Shown here one piece after another: positions 46,350 through 59,500 of a DNA stretch of 64,000 bases (position 1 is the first letter of the stretch; each line of letters opens with the position of its first letter). The notes beneath the pieces are model-generated. The model had not been told where the DNA came from. It ran no database searches and saw only the letters and a program-made list of their open reading frames with translations. Both the position numbers and the translations under genes were made by a program. This DNA is from Teratosphaeria epicoccoides (taxonomy: Eukaryota > Ascomycota > Dothideomycetes > Mycosphaerellales > Teratosphaeriaceae), in contig JADDMT010000124.1 of NCBI GenBank assembly GCA_021401465.1, forward strand, positions 1 through 64,000. The letters run 5' to 3'.

Positions 46350-47509
46350 ATGCCTTTCGAGAAGGACTCTGGGCTTGTCTACAAAGAGAAGATTGTGTCC
46401 GCACTAAGCAACCGACGGAGGACTACCTTCACCGAGAGCCGGTCATATAAAGTTGTCGCACTCTCAGCTCCGAACCGATCTGGCTCAAGGCCACTACGTG
46501 AGACCATGATACGAAAGATGCTCTGCAACTTAGACGCGCTAGACGCCAGATCCCTTGACGGTGTCCCACAACCTATACTCGAGCTACTATGGCTAGAAGT
46601 GCTCAGGTACGGACTGTCGACATTAAGCACTTGGCAGACATTTGCCCAGTCTCCACTTGCTATGCGCTCATCCGTGTATACGGAACAAATCAAACGAAAT
46701 TGCTTGACTAGCAATCTTGAAACTTTCAGCAGAGCCGGAAGCTCTATGGCTTGGCTCACTACTCTCACACTGGGCGATCGACAGGTGTCGAGTGTTGAGG
46801 TATGTCCCGCTCACATGTTCAATATCCTAGATGGAGGCTGACCCGCAACTACCGTCAGCTTTCTGGTGTGACGAAAGTGCAGAATGTACGCAACATTTTC
46901 ATCAGTGCAACTCAATCCGGTGGACCACTTCTCACAGACAACATTCTTCACTCGTGGGCCGATGCTGTAAAGACTGAGGGAGCTTTCAGGAGGTTGGAGC
47001 TACTCTTTGTTGATGGCCAGCGGCGGATTTCTTACGGCGGTTTCCACCATCTCTCCCATTTTCCCGCCCTACAGACATTCGTCGTTAGCCGCAGCGGCAT
47101 CTCTGTCGGAGCATTTACTGGCGACAATGAGCATCTCACACAGTCGCTCGGCTGGCGGTCATCCAAAGACAACGGTCTTTTGCGATTTGCTTGCGAGCTC
47201 ACCTGCGATGTGGGGGGGCTGGTCTCGACAAGTGACTTGTTTGCTCACTACGTCAAGCGTTCGCGTGGACTTGGCAGCAGCGAAGGACATCACACACTAA
47301 ACTTGGCTCTCGGCGATGCGAATCATTCGGGAATGTGGACTCACAGGGAAGCTCTCTGCTTCGAGCGAGACTGGACTGTTGTGCCTCCGATGCCTCAAAA
47401 TGAAGCTGAAGCTGAAGCCGAGGCCGGAAGCGAGCTGGCTGGCGAAGCGAGACTCGCGAAAAAGAGGAGAATCAGGACCAGCAAGGGTTGGCACTGGATG
47501 ACTTGCTAG
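46350..47509 (+). CDS. Uncharacterised fungal protein, two exons
   Basis: Two overlapping frames join across an intron at 46800-46858 (59 bp, GTATGT..GCTGAC..CAG): exon 1 46350-46799 and exon 2 46859-47509, giving 366 residues in phase. The N-terminal third has a helix-rich block (ILELLWLEVLRYGLSTLSTW), then LTTLTLGDRQVSSVE joining LSGVTKVQNVRNIFIS. The middle has a leucine-rich-repeat-like section (FRRLELLFVDGQRRISYGGF, LSHFPALQTFVVSR). The C-terminus is charged (an EAEAEAEAG run and AKKRRIRTSKGW). The arrangement resembles a group of ascomycete proteins of unknown function with F-box/LRR-like spacing, but no F-box is clear. Its start lies 236 bp from that of the J-domain gene, so they may share a promoter region. 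Confidence 0.65.
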
Positions 47510-50500
47510 GCTGGTGATCTCATCGGTGCATATCGAAAGGGTCAAATGGATGTCGCTAAATCGATCGACTCATGCTCCAACATTATGGACTGCGATGAGC
47601 TCGGCGCGATGCTCGGTTGTGAGTAAACGCTGGATCAGAGGCCTTTCTACACTTCGGACAGCAAACATGCATGAGCAGCGAATCACTCCGATCTGTCTGT
47701 CGACCCTGGAGCAATTTGCGGCCCACACCCGCTGTAGTGCCATCGCTGCAATGATCTCGACCCAAACCCCAGTGCTGGGACGTCTCCTTGATGTCCAACG
47801 ACGAACACGCATGAGCGGCGAAGGAGTAAATCAGCCTCCACATGTAGATGCATCTGATGCAGGGTACGTTATAAGGCACCAGCGCCGCCACATCCTTGAT
47901 ACAATGCTCGATAGAGGGTCGTGATTCCGATCTTGAACAACAGGCAAGCATGAGGCAGATGCCGTACAAGGTGTCTGATTGGTCTTGGAAGGCAGGCTCG
48001 CGTCGATCAGCTCCCTTGAACGACCTCGTGACCGCTCCAAGCGTCCAACGCTTGACTCAATGCGTTGTCACTCGACGGCAACAGCTTGCCGCCTACTCCA
48101 TGGATCACAGCTTCACAGCCTGTCTTAATGCTTGCTCGCCTACGGACTCGCTGGTCTGCCGTGTCATTGTCACACAGTTTACAACATCATCAGCAAGGCA
48201 CGGGAAGCATGGAACACGCATGGCCTTTGCCATGTTCTCCCGGCGCATACAGACACTCTTGGATGTCACAAGCTTCTCGGACGATTACGGTGCGTTGGCA
48301 TTGTGTTTGCGTTCACAGCTGTGGCTCACCTGGTTCCACGGCTAACCAGACTTTCAGAGTACATTTCAGAGCCATGTAATGTCTACCATACAGTCAATAT
48401 CTCGGACACTTCTTACTCTAACAACCTCACAATGACCACGATCCATGTCACCAACCAGCTGTATCTCAATAACCAGCGTAATCTTTGCAATACTCTGGCC
48501 AGCGTACCAAGCGGTAGCCTGCGATACAAAGCCTCCAAAAACATCGCAAAGGATGGTACTGCATAAGCGGTGCCGATGGCGGCGGCGGTGGGTTCTGTAG
48601 TGCTCATTGAACGTAGCTGGGCACGTGTGAGAAGGCGCGTGTGGCACGTTTAATATCAGGCCTATGTAACGAGCAGCACACTTAGCAGAGTTTGCATCGT
48701 CGTGGTCGGTTGACAGGTATTTGCGGCATGAACGTACTAGGTTGAGCTGGTGAACCAAAGATGATCCGGTTATCTGCGTGGATAGCAAGCTCACGATAAA
48801 TAACCATGCACAGTTGAGAGCATCTTGCATCGTTCGCGCCAGGTAAGATGCTACTTTTTCTCCGCCGAGACACGTCAATGTCTCGGACAAGGATCCCATT
48901 GCATTCGTCTCGGCAAAGTGGGCAAACGTCACCGGGTGTGTCTCAGGATCCATGCCGCAGCGGCAAGCTTTTCACAAGACTTCCAGCCACAAGATCTGGA
49001 CCTGTTATCGAGCTGTAGCACAACGCATCGCGTCACGGTTACAGTACGTGCCACAACGGTGACAAGTGCATGGTCCTGAGATGGGAAGATCCTTGTACCT
49101 GCATGTGGCTTGAACATGGTTCATGCCAATCTGCCCCAGCCCGTCCAGGCTTCCACGGTCCTGTCGGTCATGAGATCATGGATCTGCCCAGCGGAGATCA
49201 GCCCGGTGGTTTGGACGTGGAATCGAATTTCCCGGACTGGAGTCCTATGAGGGAGCTCAAATGCATTGCAGAAGACCGGGGCACGCGATTCTTTGTGCAT
49301 GGTTGAGATCAAATCGGCTTCGAGAGATGCAGTGCCCACTTTATGGCAAGGTCATCAACAGCATAGCGCATATTGGAGCATTGACTTCCGCCCCTCTACT
49401 TTTGAGCCGTATGTCTGGGATCATGGCTGTCTGAGACCGCATGGGCTTCCCACCGAGGTACATCGTCCAAGCTGTATGGAGATTTCTTTTGGCGATGAGT
49501 TGTCGTCTGGGACCTTCGTCATTCGAAGCACAAGCTTTGCTTACGCATTGGCAGCATGTTCACTTGTTGCAGGGGTCTGCGATATAATAAGCTGCCGCCA
49601 GTCGAAATCCCGCTATTGGAAATGGCTAGGCAATAATGTAGATGGCAAGAGACCACGCTGATAGTAGGTGTCAACTTTGTAGCCTTCGAGAACGGTTCAC
49701 GGACTGTTCTTGCCGGGTTGCCCTCATCGCTTCAACTTGTGCCCCGCGTTGAGTAGATGTACGTAGCCTTACACACAAAAGTTGCATAATCATGTTGTCT
49801 CTCGTGAATGCTGCTGACTTTGCATACATTCGTGACGACGGCGGACGAGCCAACGCCCGTCATCATTGCGTCCGGACGTCGTCCTCCACCAGAACAAACT
49901 CTTGTAACCGCTGTCGTCCACTGGTTCCCTTCATTCTTGTACTTTACATCATATGTCGTGCACGCAATCACGCTCTCCAGCCTCATCTACAGGCCATGGT
50001 CCAGCAGGTGTAAAATCGTCCGCATGCCAACACCAGAATCTGCATGTCAGCTTACGACCAGGATAGAGTGTGTCCCGTGACGCGGCCGTGATCGATCTGT
50101 ACAGCCTCAACCACAAGACAATTTCGATGAGTAGCCATCCGGCGTCATTAATTCGTAGCGGATTTCTCTGCGAATCTGACCCTATCTCCTTTAAACATCA
50201 CTGTTTTGCGATTTTAAAACATGCAATCGATATATTTTTGAGCCACTAGAGACCCCAACGCAGGTATCTGTCGACGAGATAGCTTCAGAAGTCTAACATC
50301 GAATGCCACTCCTGCACGTAGAAAGAACGAGCTAGGGGGATTCTTTCTGCGATGGCTCGCTGAGTGCTGATCTCGCTACACCTCCAAGCAAAGTCCAAAT
50401 CGCTAGTGAGGAAAGGATGTTTTCAAGTGTGCAGTTTGTACGTGATGTTCATTTCGAAGATGACTACATCTCTGCAGACGGCCCAAGCCCAGTGTGTTCT

Positions 50501-50696
50501 CGTACTACCTGCCGCACAGTAGGGTCTTCGCAGATGCCATCCATATTTCCAACTCCTGCAGTCTAGGTCTAGAACCAGCTTGGCAATAGTCGCTAAACCC
50601 ACAGACCGTATGTAAACCGTACTCCAAGGCGCAGCTTCAAGATGCATCCTATGCTTTGTTCATGTCGTCTTCGTCTCTTGGAAATGCGCCGCAGGT
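47510..50696. other. Intergenic, no supportable gene
   Basis: Several overlapping open frames of 60-195 codons occur on both strands, but none shows a domain, a plausible splice structure or a consistent protein-like composition. The base composition is normal and there is no RIP signature. Confidence 0.5.
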
Positions 50697-51567
50697 TTAC
50701 ATGCAAGCAGCACCGTCAATGCCAATGACCTTGCCATTGACCCATTCGCCGTCCTGAGATGCCAAAAAGGCCACAACGCGGGCGATGTCAATCGGCTGGC
50801 CAACACGGTTCATTGGAGACCAGGTCGCAGCGTACTGTCATAGTGCATTAGTGGTTGATTGTCACCTTCGACTCCAATCGTCACGCGCTTACCTCGTCGA
50901 CCTGCTCGTTGGTGAGCTTGTCACCGTTGGGAATGTATTCCTTGCAGACAGCGTGGTACATGTCGGTCTTGATACCACCTGGCGCAACGGCGTTGACAGT
51001 GATCTTCTTGTCACCACAGTCGATGGCCATGCAGCGCACAAAGGTCTCAATGGCACCTTTGGAACCAGAGTAGACGGTGTGCTTCGGGACACCCTTGGCC
51101 TGGCCAGTGATGGAGCCCATCAGAATGATGCGGCCACCAACGCTCAGGTGCTTGTAGGCCTCACGGGCAACGAAGAACTGGCCACGAGTGTTGATACGGA
51201 AAACGCGGTCGTACTCCTCCTCGGTCACATCCTTCAAGTGCCCGAAGGAGACAACGCCAGAGTTGGAGCACACAATGTCCAATTGCCCGTAGTGCTCGAC
51301 TGCCTGGTCCATGAGCTTGGTGGTCTCTGACACATTGCCAACATCGGCCTTCAAGGCGATGGCGTCGCCACCGTTCTTCTTGATCTGCTCGACAATCTTG
51401 TTCGCGGCGTCGATCGAATTGGCGTAGTTGACGACCACCTTGGCACCACGTGCGGCGAGCTCAGTTGCCATGGCCGCACCAATGCCACGGCCAGAGCCAG
51501 TGACAAGTGCAACTTTGCCGTCAAGGCGAGAGGTCGAGACTGCCTGAGGAGCCATGGTGGTTGACAT
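50697..51567 (-). CDS. THR1: 1,3,8-trihydroxynaphthalene reductase (short-chain dehydrogenase), DHN-melanin pathway
   Basis: An NADPH-dependent short-chain dehydrogenase that reduces 1,3,8-trihydroxynaphthalene to vermelone in the cytosol. Exon 1 is 51567-50893, the intron 50892-50835 (58 bp, GTAAGC..CTAATG..CAG), and exon 2 50834-50697, giving 270 residues in phase from MSTTMAPQ. Visible are the TGSGRGIG cofactor loop (residues 23-30), NSG at 102-104, Asn126, Ser152, and the YSGSK active site (Tyr166, Lys170). The C-terminus ends IGIDGAACM; a C-terminal Met is typical of the trihydroxy rather than the tetrahydroxynaphthalene reductase (Ile). The upstream in-frame Met at 51618 is less likely. 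It sits 1.9 kb from the melanin regulator, which is expected to activate it. Also known as BRN1. Confidence 0.93.
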
Positions 51568-51688
51568 GTTCGGTGGGGTGTGTTGGTAGTGCACGGGGCG
51601 GTCTGGTGATGTATGCAACGGTTGTGATTATGAAAGTAGGGTGAAGGAGGGGAAGGAAAAGTGAACCCATTTGGAGCGATCAAGCGTC

Positions 51689-51694
51689 TATATA
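51689..51694 (-). promoter_or_regulatory. Probable TATA box of THR1
   Basis: TATATA (in GGTATATAGACG on the minus strand), about 122 bp upstream of the THR1 ATG, followed by a C/T-rich tract at 51622-51662, the usual layout of a fungal core promoter. Confidence 0.45.
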
Positions 51695-51699
51695 CCTTG

Positions 51700-53516
51700 C
51701 TTACCATTTCATGCTGTTGACTTCCAGAGCCAAATGGGCGGAAGAACTCTGTCCATCACTGGCCCCTCTGCACACCATCAGGGACTCGCGAGCTGTCATT
51801 CTCCGAATCGTCCGGTTGTGGCTATCGACGAATCATGCACCCGCAGTGCGCACCTCGAGCGTCCCCGTTGAGAGCTCGTCCGATACCATTTGGCCGGCAC
51901 AACGTACCAGAAGACAATACAGATGAATGGCCCTCGGCGCCAAAGAGATGCGCGAGAGAGCGAGCTGGCAGATTTTCCCCAAGGTCTCCTGCAGGGATGT
52001 CATTAGCGTTCCTCTTTTGGCCTCGATGATGCATTTATAGTCGCGGGAGGACCTGAGGCCGGTCTGTGCTGTTGAATCCTGCCAGGAACGTTCGGAGCTG
52101 TGGGGAGACTGGTCGGGTTTCAGCAACGTCGGTCTTCCACTTTTGAGGATGATGAGAGACCGTACAACGTTTCAAAGATATTGGACGCCATCTCGAGTCG
52201 ACGATATGCTCCGAGAGCTTTCAGCTGGTCATGCTTCCATTCTGACACTCTGAGAGCAAGCCAATGAATGACTGCTCGCGGAGCAAGCTTCGGGCGCCTT
52301 GGGAGATTCTTCATCACACTGCCATGTTGCAGCTAGCCGTCTCGATCAAGTCGCGCAACAGGGCATGCATCTCGCACTGACGACAGGATCGCTACAACAA
52401 ACACATCGCTGGTCTAGTGGGTCCTTTGCCGTTAGATGTGAAGCGCTCGGAAGTCCTTCCGGAGCTGGCGATGTGACAGTCTGTCAGGCCACGATATGAG
52501 GTAATTCAGACTGTTTCGCACACGAGCTGCGCCTTGCCCAACGCACGGGGGCGAGATATGAGCTACCTTCCATTGTTCAAAGAACGGGTCTCGTTGATGC
52601 TATCCACCACCAATTGCGAGCATGTCTTCGAACATCTGTTCTGTGCTCCATGTCTCAAATGCTACCAGCACGACGTTGGGGTGCGGCACCGTGGCGCAAC
52701 TCGCCACGAAGTAGATCGTTCGACCTGCCGGGATCATGTCCCGCTGCGACGCTCCGCTGATCGTCACATGTGGGTGGTTGTTCTGTGCACAACGAAGAAA
52801 CTGGTTGCTTCACGCGCATAGCAATCTAACCCGGTTCCATGACCAAATGCCAGCTGTATGCTGCGTACCGCGTTCCGTATATCCTTTGGGACGACTCGGT
52901 GCTGTATTGATTGGTGACACGAGCTGTGCGCGTTCTGACGAGCCAACATGCGTCGCGGCGCAGGCACCGTCCAGCGACCTTGGATTCTTATCCTGCGCTG
53001 CGTAGCCATCCTGCGCTGCACTTCCGCCAGACAGGGTAAGAAACCACTTCACTTACTGCAGTCCGATCCGTGACGCTGCGAACGGTACCAAGTCAGTACC
53101 TGACCCAAATGCAGAAAGATCCGCAGCATGGCCGGGGATACACAGCCGAAGCCGTAGTAAACACGAGATGCCCGTTCGGCATTGGAAATAGTGAGGAGAA
53201 AGTCCGTTAGACGGCGTATTGGACAGTGTTCAATAAACTCGCTTCTTGCGTGAAATGGCACGATATAGGATGGTATAGATGTACTCAGCTCCGGCGCTGA
53301 TTTGCACTGTCGATAGGCCAGCTCATTGTTCTGAAGCCAAGCAATAGCCGTGGCCTACTGAGCCCCATAACTCCAACGCTGTGTACCTTTCCCTAATATC
53401 ACGGTACGCGGGAACAATATACATATATGTACAGCCAACAACAATGGCTGTTCGGAGCAGGTCGTCATCAACACATTAGAATCGTCAGAAAAAAGAAAAG
53501 GCCAGGTCGCTACCGA
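51700..53516. other. Intergenic between THR1 and the regulator
   Basis: No gene seen. It contains the THR1 promoter on its left and the 3' side of the regulator on its right. The small open frames lack domains. Confidence 0.5.
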
Positions 53517-56500
53517 CTAGCCTTGAGCCAGCTGGTCAAGTTTGGTGCGAATACCATCCGAGAAGCGAGTGGCCGCACCTTCGTCGATGACCTCGAGGCA
53601 ATGTTGGAGCATCGGATATGCCTGATCAATCGCCATTTGAGACCCATCGCGCTTCGTGACGCAAGGCACACCCTCGCGCTTCGTGAGATACCTCACGATG
53701 AGCGGATGGTCAGCCGGCAATGCGTCGATGGCAAACGATGGTCCGGGAACCGGGAACATGCCGTTACTCGGTTGCAAGGATTCCCTCTGGACGAGGCTGT
53801 CAACCCACAAGATGAGGCCACCACGATAAATGGCGGCTGCCCACCATGGGGGGCGAACGCCACGGGGCATGGAGCGCACAAGTCTGAACACTTGCCCGCA
53901 ATGGAAAACTGCCTCTTCGAGGTCAAAGATGCAGCGCTTATGGGCCCACACGAGCTGGGGGTAGGTCCCATCGAAGCTCTCGCGGCGGGCTAGTCGTTCA
54001 ATTTCAGGGAAGTTGGTGACTGCATTCAAGCTGATCAGGTGGAAAATGACCAGGTTTGTCTGCATCACCGCACAGGTTGGGTTGACCTTCAGATATCGTT
54101 CCGCAAGATCGAACCATCGTCCCAACAGCGACTGTACCTCTTGCAGGCGACTTCGCGTGGAGAGAGCTGTCATGGCGCGCGGGCCGAGACTCCTGTTACT
54201 GCCCGGATCTGAAAAGCAGCTGAGGAGCTGGCTGTACTGGCAGACGAGTGACTGCAGAGGATGCAGCAGCAGTCTCATTTGCAGTGGAGTCATCTCGATG
54301 CCGAGTGATATCGTCTCGTCGTCCAGGAAATGCCGGAAGAGATCCCGAAGTGAAAGCGGACGAGCACCAGACCCGACGGATGAAAAACCACCGGAAAACT
54401 CATGGACCTGCTCAAAGATCGAGGACCACTCGGCACCACTCTTCGCGTTCCACAATCGGTCGGCATCTGGCAGCGGCGCCGCGAATTCGGTCACGGAGAA
54501 CAGTGGTACCGTGTCGTGGAAGAGCGCTATGTCTTGGTCGACCATTGCCCAGGAGTATATTAAACGACTCCGACTCTCGTTCGCAATCCATTCGCTCCAC
54601 AGTTGGTCGGCGTTTCCGGATGACTCAGGAGCACTTGGCTGCATCGCTCTGTTCTCTAATGCTCCAGAATGCCTCAACATGGCAAAATACATGCCTCTTT
54701 GACCCATGGCGATGTCCATCTGCCATTTGTCACCACTCCAGGCGGCTTGTACAGTAAACAGCAAGGCTGAGTGCAGGACAATCGGATCGCCAGACATGGT
54801 CACGTTCTTTTCAATCAAGTCAAACAGCGATATTCGACAGGCCTCGGTCAACCCGCCAGTGAGCATGCGTGCTTCCCGAGATGGAATGTTGACGGCTCCC
54901 TGCGCCATCATCATGAGCACTAGAAGACTTGCGGCGCGATCGTTATAGCAATGCATCAACTCGTTGGCGTCCAGAATGCCTCTGGAAGTCAATGGATAGT
55001 ATCGTTCGAAGCAATTGGAGTATGACCGCAGGAAATATTCCAGCACGCGAGCTGGTGGCAGCAAAACAAAATTCGAGCCAGAATAAGCATTTGGAGAATG
55101 CGCAGGTGTAGGATGCGAGCTGCCTTCCTTGTGAATGTCCAAGGCCTTGTGCAGAAAACTTTGGGTGATGGCAAGGAGCTTGTCTCTAGTGCTCTCATGC
55201 AGCTGCATGACCGTCAAATGCTCACCACCAGCAAAGTCGGATTCATCCCATTGTGGACTCCACGTACTCCAGCCTTCATGGTTCCTGAGGGTTTGCTCCA
55301 GCATTTCGAGATTGAGGCGTGCCGTCTTAGGACAAGAACTCGAAGGCAGTGTCGGCATACACCTAAAGCATGTCCAAGCATCTTGAGCGGCGATGATAGG
55401 CTCCAGGTCGCCAGCAGTCTCCTGGTGCGCGGAGTGTGTAGATGGCAGTGACATTTGCCGCCGAGACTGAAACGATGTCCGCTTGCGGTTGTGTTCAGAG
55501 AACGATCGCTCCATCTTTGGTGTCTCGATTGGCGTGATCAATGGTGGTACGACACCATGGGCGAATGCTGGCATTATAGGAAGCATCGCGTCAGAAGGGT
55601 GGCCAATTGGCATGATGGCTGGATCAAATGGCATGTCGGCGTTCATCAGCATCGCCGGTTGAACCATGCCCTCATACCCGACGGGCATCTGAACTTGGCT
55701 CCAATCAATCATGAATCGTGGACTTGAAGACTCGGAACTGTCCCGAGTGGAGTCGTCGTAAGCCAATGCTGGGGTGTGTTGTGGGAAGCCGCCCACATCT
55801 TGCGTAGGTGGTGACATGTTTTGCTGCGAATCAGGTGATGATCCATTCGTCGGTTGCCGAGCAGGATCCGTAGACGGTCCATCGCTCGTTGCTGGTGCCG
55901 TCGTCTTCTCCTCCGAGATTGTGGGCAAAGGGCCCTTTGGGCTTACCGGCTTCAGAGGTTGTGGCTGCTGCGCTGGGCTGCCCCCAGGGGCAGCTGCTTG
56001 GACACCATTCTGACCACCAAATTGTTCTGTATATGGCGGTATGGCAACGGCGCCTTCTGGAGGGACACCCATGCGCGCTGCATTCTTCGAAGATCGCCTC
56101 GTAGGTCTAAGCGTACACCTCAAATTTCTCCCAGCACATCGTGAGCATGGGAACTTCTTATCACACTTGGTCTTCGTCTTTGCGCAGTTGCTGCAAGCGA
56201 TTGGTGTTCGTCCGGCCGATTTGGGCACCATACCGTTGGCCACCGGTACATCGCCTTGGTTCTCGCTTTTGCCATGGACGGTATAGTGTCGTTGGAGAAG
56301 GTCGCTGCAAAGGCGGTCAGCTCAACGATCAATCCTCCGGTCGGTCTGTTGCAACAAACCGTCTCGCGAATGACATGTGACAGGTAAAACATTTGAAGGG
56401 CTTAACATTGGTGTCTGTGGTCAAGGTCAGCCCGCACAATCGTCAACACCCCAACCCATCTAATCAATGGACGTACGCGTAAGTATGTGTCGTTCCAAGT

Positions 56501-56546
56501 GCTCGTCTCTGGTGAAAGACTGCCCGCAGTAGGTGCAGAAGACCAT
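53517..56546 (-). CDS. CMR1: Melanin-pathway transcription factor with two C2H2 fingers and a Zn2Cys6 cluster (CMR1-like)
   Basis: The regulator that switches on PKS1 and THR1 in DHN-melanin synthesis; nuclear. Three exons: 56546-56477, 56414-56360, 56304-53517; introns of 62 bp (56415-56476) and 55 bp (56305-56359) with GT..AG ends and CTGAC branch sites. The product is 970 residues. Finger 1 is C4-x2-C7-x12-H20-x3-H24 (CTYCGQSFTRDEHLERH), split by intron 1. Finger 2 is C32, C35, H48, H52 (KPFKCFTCHMSFARRDLLQR), split by intron 2. The Zn2Cys6 cluster is Cys 79, 82, 89, 95, 98, 105. A Pro/Ser-rich linker follows, then a fungal-specific transcription factor domain at about 463-662. Fingers plus cluster in one protein is the CMR1/Pig1 signature. 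A model starting at 56243 would lose both fingers. Confidence 0.93.
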
Positions 56547-59500
56547 GATTGCTGTCAGTCCCGTCGGTGTGGATCAATAGTAATCGGTGTGGCCTGGACA
56601 AGCAGCCAAGGAGCGGGACTAGGACCGTGACCGTTGCGAAGGGGCAGCTCTAGGTATTAAGCGGTACCAACAGGACGCACAGATAATCAGAGGTTCGCAA
56701 TAGGAGGAATGGACCAAGGTAACCCTCGAGGGTTGCTACCTTGTCATGACGAGTCGACTAGAACGTGTACAGACGCACGTCTGACGGCGCCTCTGCTGAA
56801 GTAGACCAGCCGCTCAATGATTATCTTGATTATGCTTCCAAAGCACAGCTCAGGCAGCCCGCACCGGGAGCGACGCAACTCGGAATCCTTGACCCTGCGT
56901 AGCCTAAATTAGCATGAGATAGGCGAGAAGGCTAAATCACCTCAGGGGTGGACCCGCCGAACAGCGCGCGCCACTTTTGGCTGCGTTGACCATGTAGAAA
57001 GCTCCAATCACTAGGAGTGCAATAGAGCGATCACACGGAGGTCATTGACACGCATTGATCAAGGTCAAAGACTGTTCCACCATCAGCACATGGCATCGCC
57101 GCGGTGGCACAAGATGCAATTCGTGCTCATGTTGTACAGCCAATTCTCTCCGCCGATGTCGATGTGAGACTTAGACTTTTTGCGACGTTTATCGAAGTCG
57201 AAGTGGTGTGCCATGTATCAGTCTTGCAAGGTTGTGGCGGAGCGCGCTCTCGATCCCGGTCACTGATCGGCGACAGGGCAATGGGTAAGTTTTGGTCGTG
57301 TACAATGTAGCATCATGCTGCACGCTTACTACCAGACCTTCTACGTAAAGCTGTTCAGCACCACCTTCGGATGAGTTATGCCAGCGCCTTGTCCCACGTC
57401 AGCGCGCGAAGACGATGCTCAGCTCGGCGACCCAAGTGATCCAGGCTAGGATGCAGCAAGCATACATGCCGCTGAGAGGTTTGCAGGTACCGAAGTTCTC
57501 AGTGCGTACCAACGGGCGGCACGTTTCCTGACGCCGGCTGCCGGAAGTCTCGAGCGGAGAATATGGCATTGGTTTGCCACACCAATCTTCAATCGGCTAA
57601 CACCATTGTACACACGCAACGGAACGACGGATCCCGGGGGCAAAACCACTGCTCAGAAGTATTCAGCGATTTTAATTGCCATTGGACTCGGATCCGAGGT
57701 AGTGATTTTATGGGTCAACCGACCCGTCAACCGGTCGTTCGGCCATTGCATGCACTCAATAGCATCATCAGTCAAAGTCGTCATGTCAACAAGCCGTCAG
57801 CGTGCTTTCAACCCTATTGAACAGCAGTTAATCACGCCAAGCCGTGAGCCGGCTGATCGACTGACGGGATAGCTGCCCGGACCCAAGTTTGGTAGTCTCT
57901 AAATCATGCAGCCCGTCTTGACAACCGGAAAGGTGAGCCAGGTTCACCCTTCAGCAGAGAAGTGGGCGGGAAAGTTCGGCAGAGCTGGGAGTTCAGTTTG
58001 GCATGTGATGACGTGAATCATGGCATTGCCCGCTTCAGAATGACAGCCTCGCGTCTTTCCATCCCGTGAACGGCCGCCCCAGACGCTCAATTGGGAAAGG
58101 CTGTGTCGCAGCAGATGTTTGGAAGCGTTTGTTGGCGCGAGAAGTTCTCGACTGCCACATTAGGTTTTCGGTCATGTCGATGACTGCAGTCACGACTTAG
58201 TGGTGCAAAGATGATCGAATTTGACGCAAGCTCCAGTCCTGAGAGAGCAGCGCTGGCGCGAATGGAGACTTGACCCTGCCACTTGAGAGCGCCAGCCTCA
58301 CCCAAATGCCGTATACAGCACGAGGTAAGCAGGTTGCCTTGTTCGATGGCTGGCTGCACTCGGGCTGACATGCTGCTGCAGGCACACCTCCAAAAGAGGT
58401 CCAGTTGGAGATGTCTACATGTATCAAATGTACACTAGCACGGCCGTCAGCATCTGTCCCCACGGCAGATGTATTGATGTGCTGGTGGAGATCGCCGCCA
58501 AGGCGCAAAGATACAAGCGCGCTTTCGGCAGAATGAAAACCGAACAATCCACCGAGCTTTTTCGTGACACAGCATAGAAGCACCTTCCTGGCCTCCGATA
58601 CCTTGGTCAGATGACATTCATGTGCCACATGGAATGGCCACGAATGCGCCGCGTGGCTGCGCATGGCTCCGCATGGCTCGCGTGTGATGGTCGCTTGCAG
58701 CCTCGCCGCGCCTGGAACGCAGCGTCGACGGTCGCACGACCACCACGATGACCACGGTGCCGTGACACGATGACGAGTACAACTCGCCGCGCATTGCCGT
58801 ATCGTGATCCTCCTCAGTGCCCGGAACGCGACGTCGAGAAGGATGGGAATGAACCCGATTATGTGCGAAAGGTTTCCATCACGTCCGACGAATGGGAGGC
58901 AAAGTGAAGACATACCTTTAATATCACCGTCGTCGACTCTGGATCAACAAATGATCATATCCTGGCCCCACGAAAATGTCGTTCCCGCGGCAAAAGGCTC
59001 CGGACCTTGTGTGCATAGATTTTAGTACGTTGAAGCGGTTCTGCGTATCAGTGCCCTGCAAGATTCTACCAAATACATACATATGATGAGCGCTGGTGGT
59101 CGCAGTGTGGAGGATCATTCTGTCTGTCTCCACGTTGACGCTCTCATGATCGAGCAATTTTTCGACAGGCACATTTCGCCATAGCATGCTCTCATGAAAT
59201 TCAAGGCCGATGCGAATGCATTTGCCCATGGACGCGTGTGGCGGTCAAAAGTTGCAATCGCCAGTGAGGAGGAACCGTTCAAGAACGCAGCTAGAGGCAG
59301 TCTGGTCCATAGACAGACGGTGCACTGATCAAAAACAAGACTGAGGCTCATGTTCCAACCACGGCAGCGACGATGAGCTCGGGAAGCTCGAGCCCGAGGG
59401 AGACCTCTCGGCTCTGATAAAGGAGTTCCTTCGCAGGATGTTTGAGATGATAGGTCAAGTGACTGTCATGTGCAAATCGTTCCTTGGGAAAGCACAAACC

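Noticed and set aside
47510..50690. Genes among the many open frames of 60-195 codons
   Set aside because: Frames overlap on both strands, lack domains and do not join through plausible introns.
53517..56243. Regulator model of 908 residues starting at 56243
   Set aside because: The first codon is GTG and the protein would lack both C2H2 fingers, which are encoded by two upstream exons with clear splice sites.
58197..58913. 238-codon minus-strand open frame between CMR1 and PKS1
   Set aside because: No recognisable domain or protein-like pattern; expected by chance in GC-balanced intergenic sequence. Left as intergenic.
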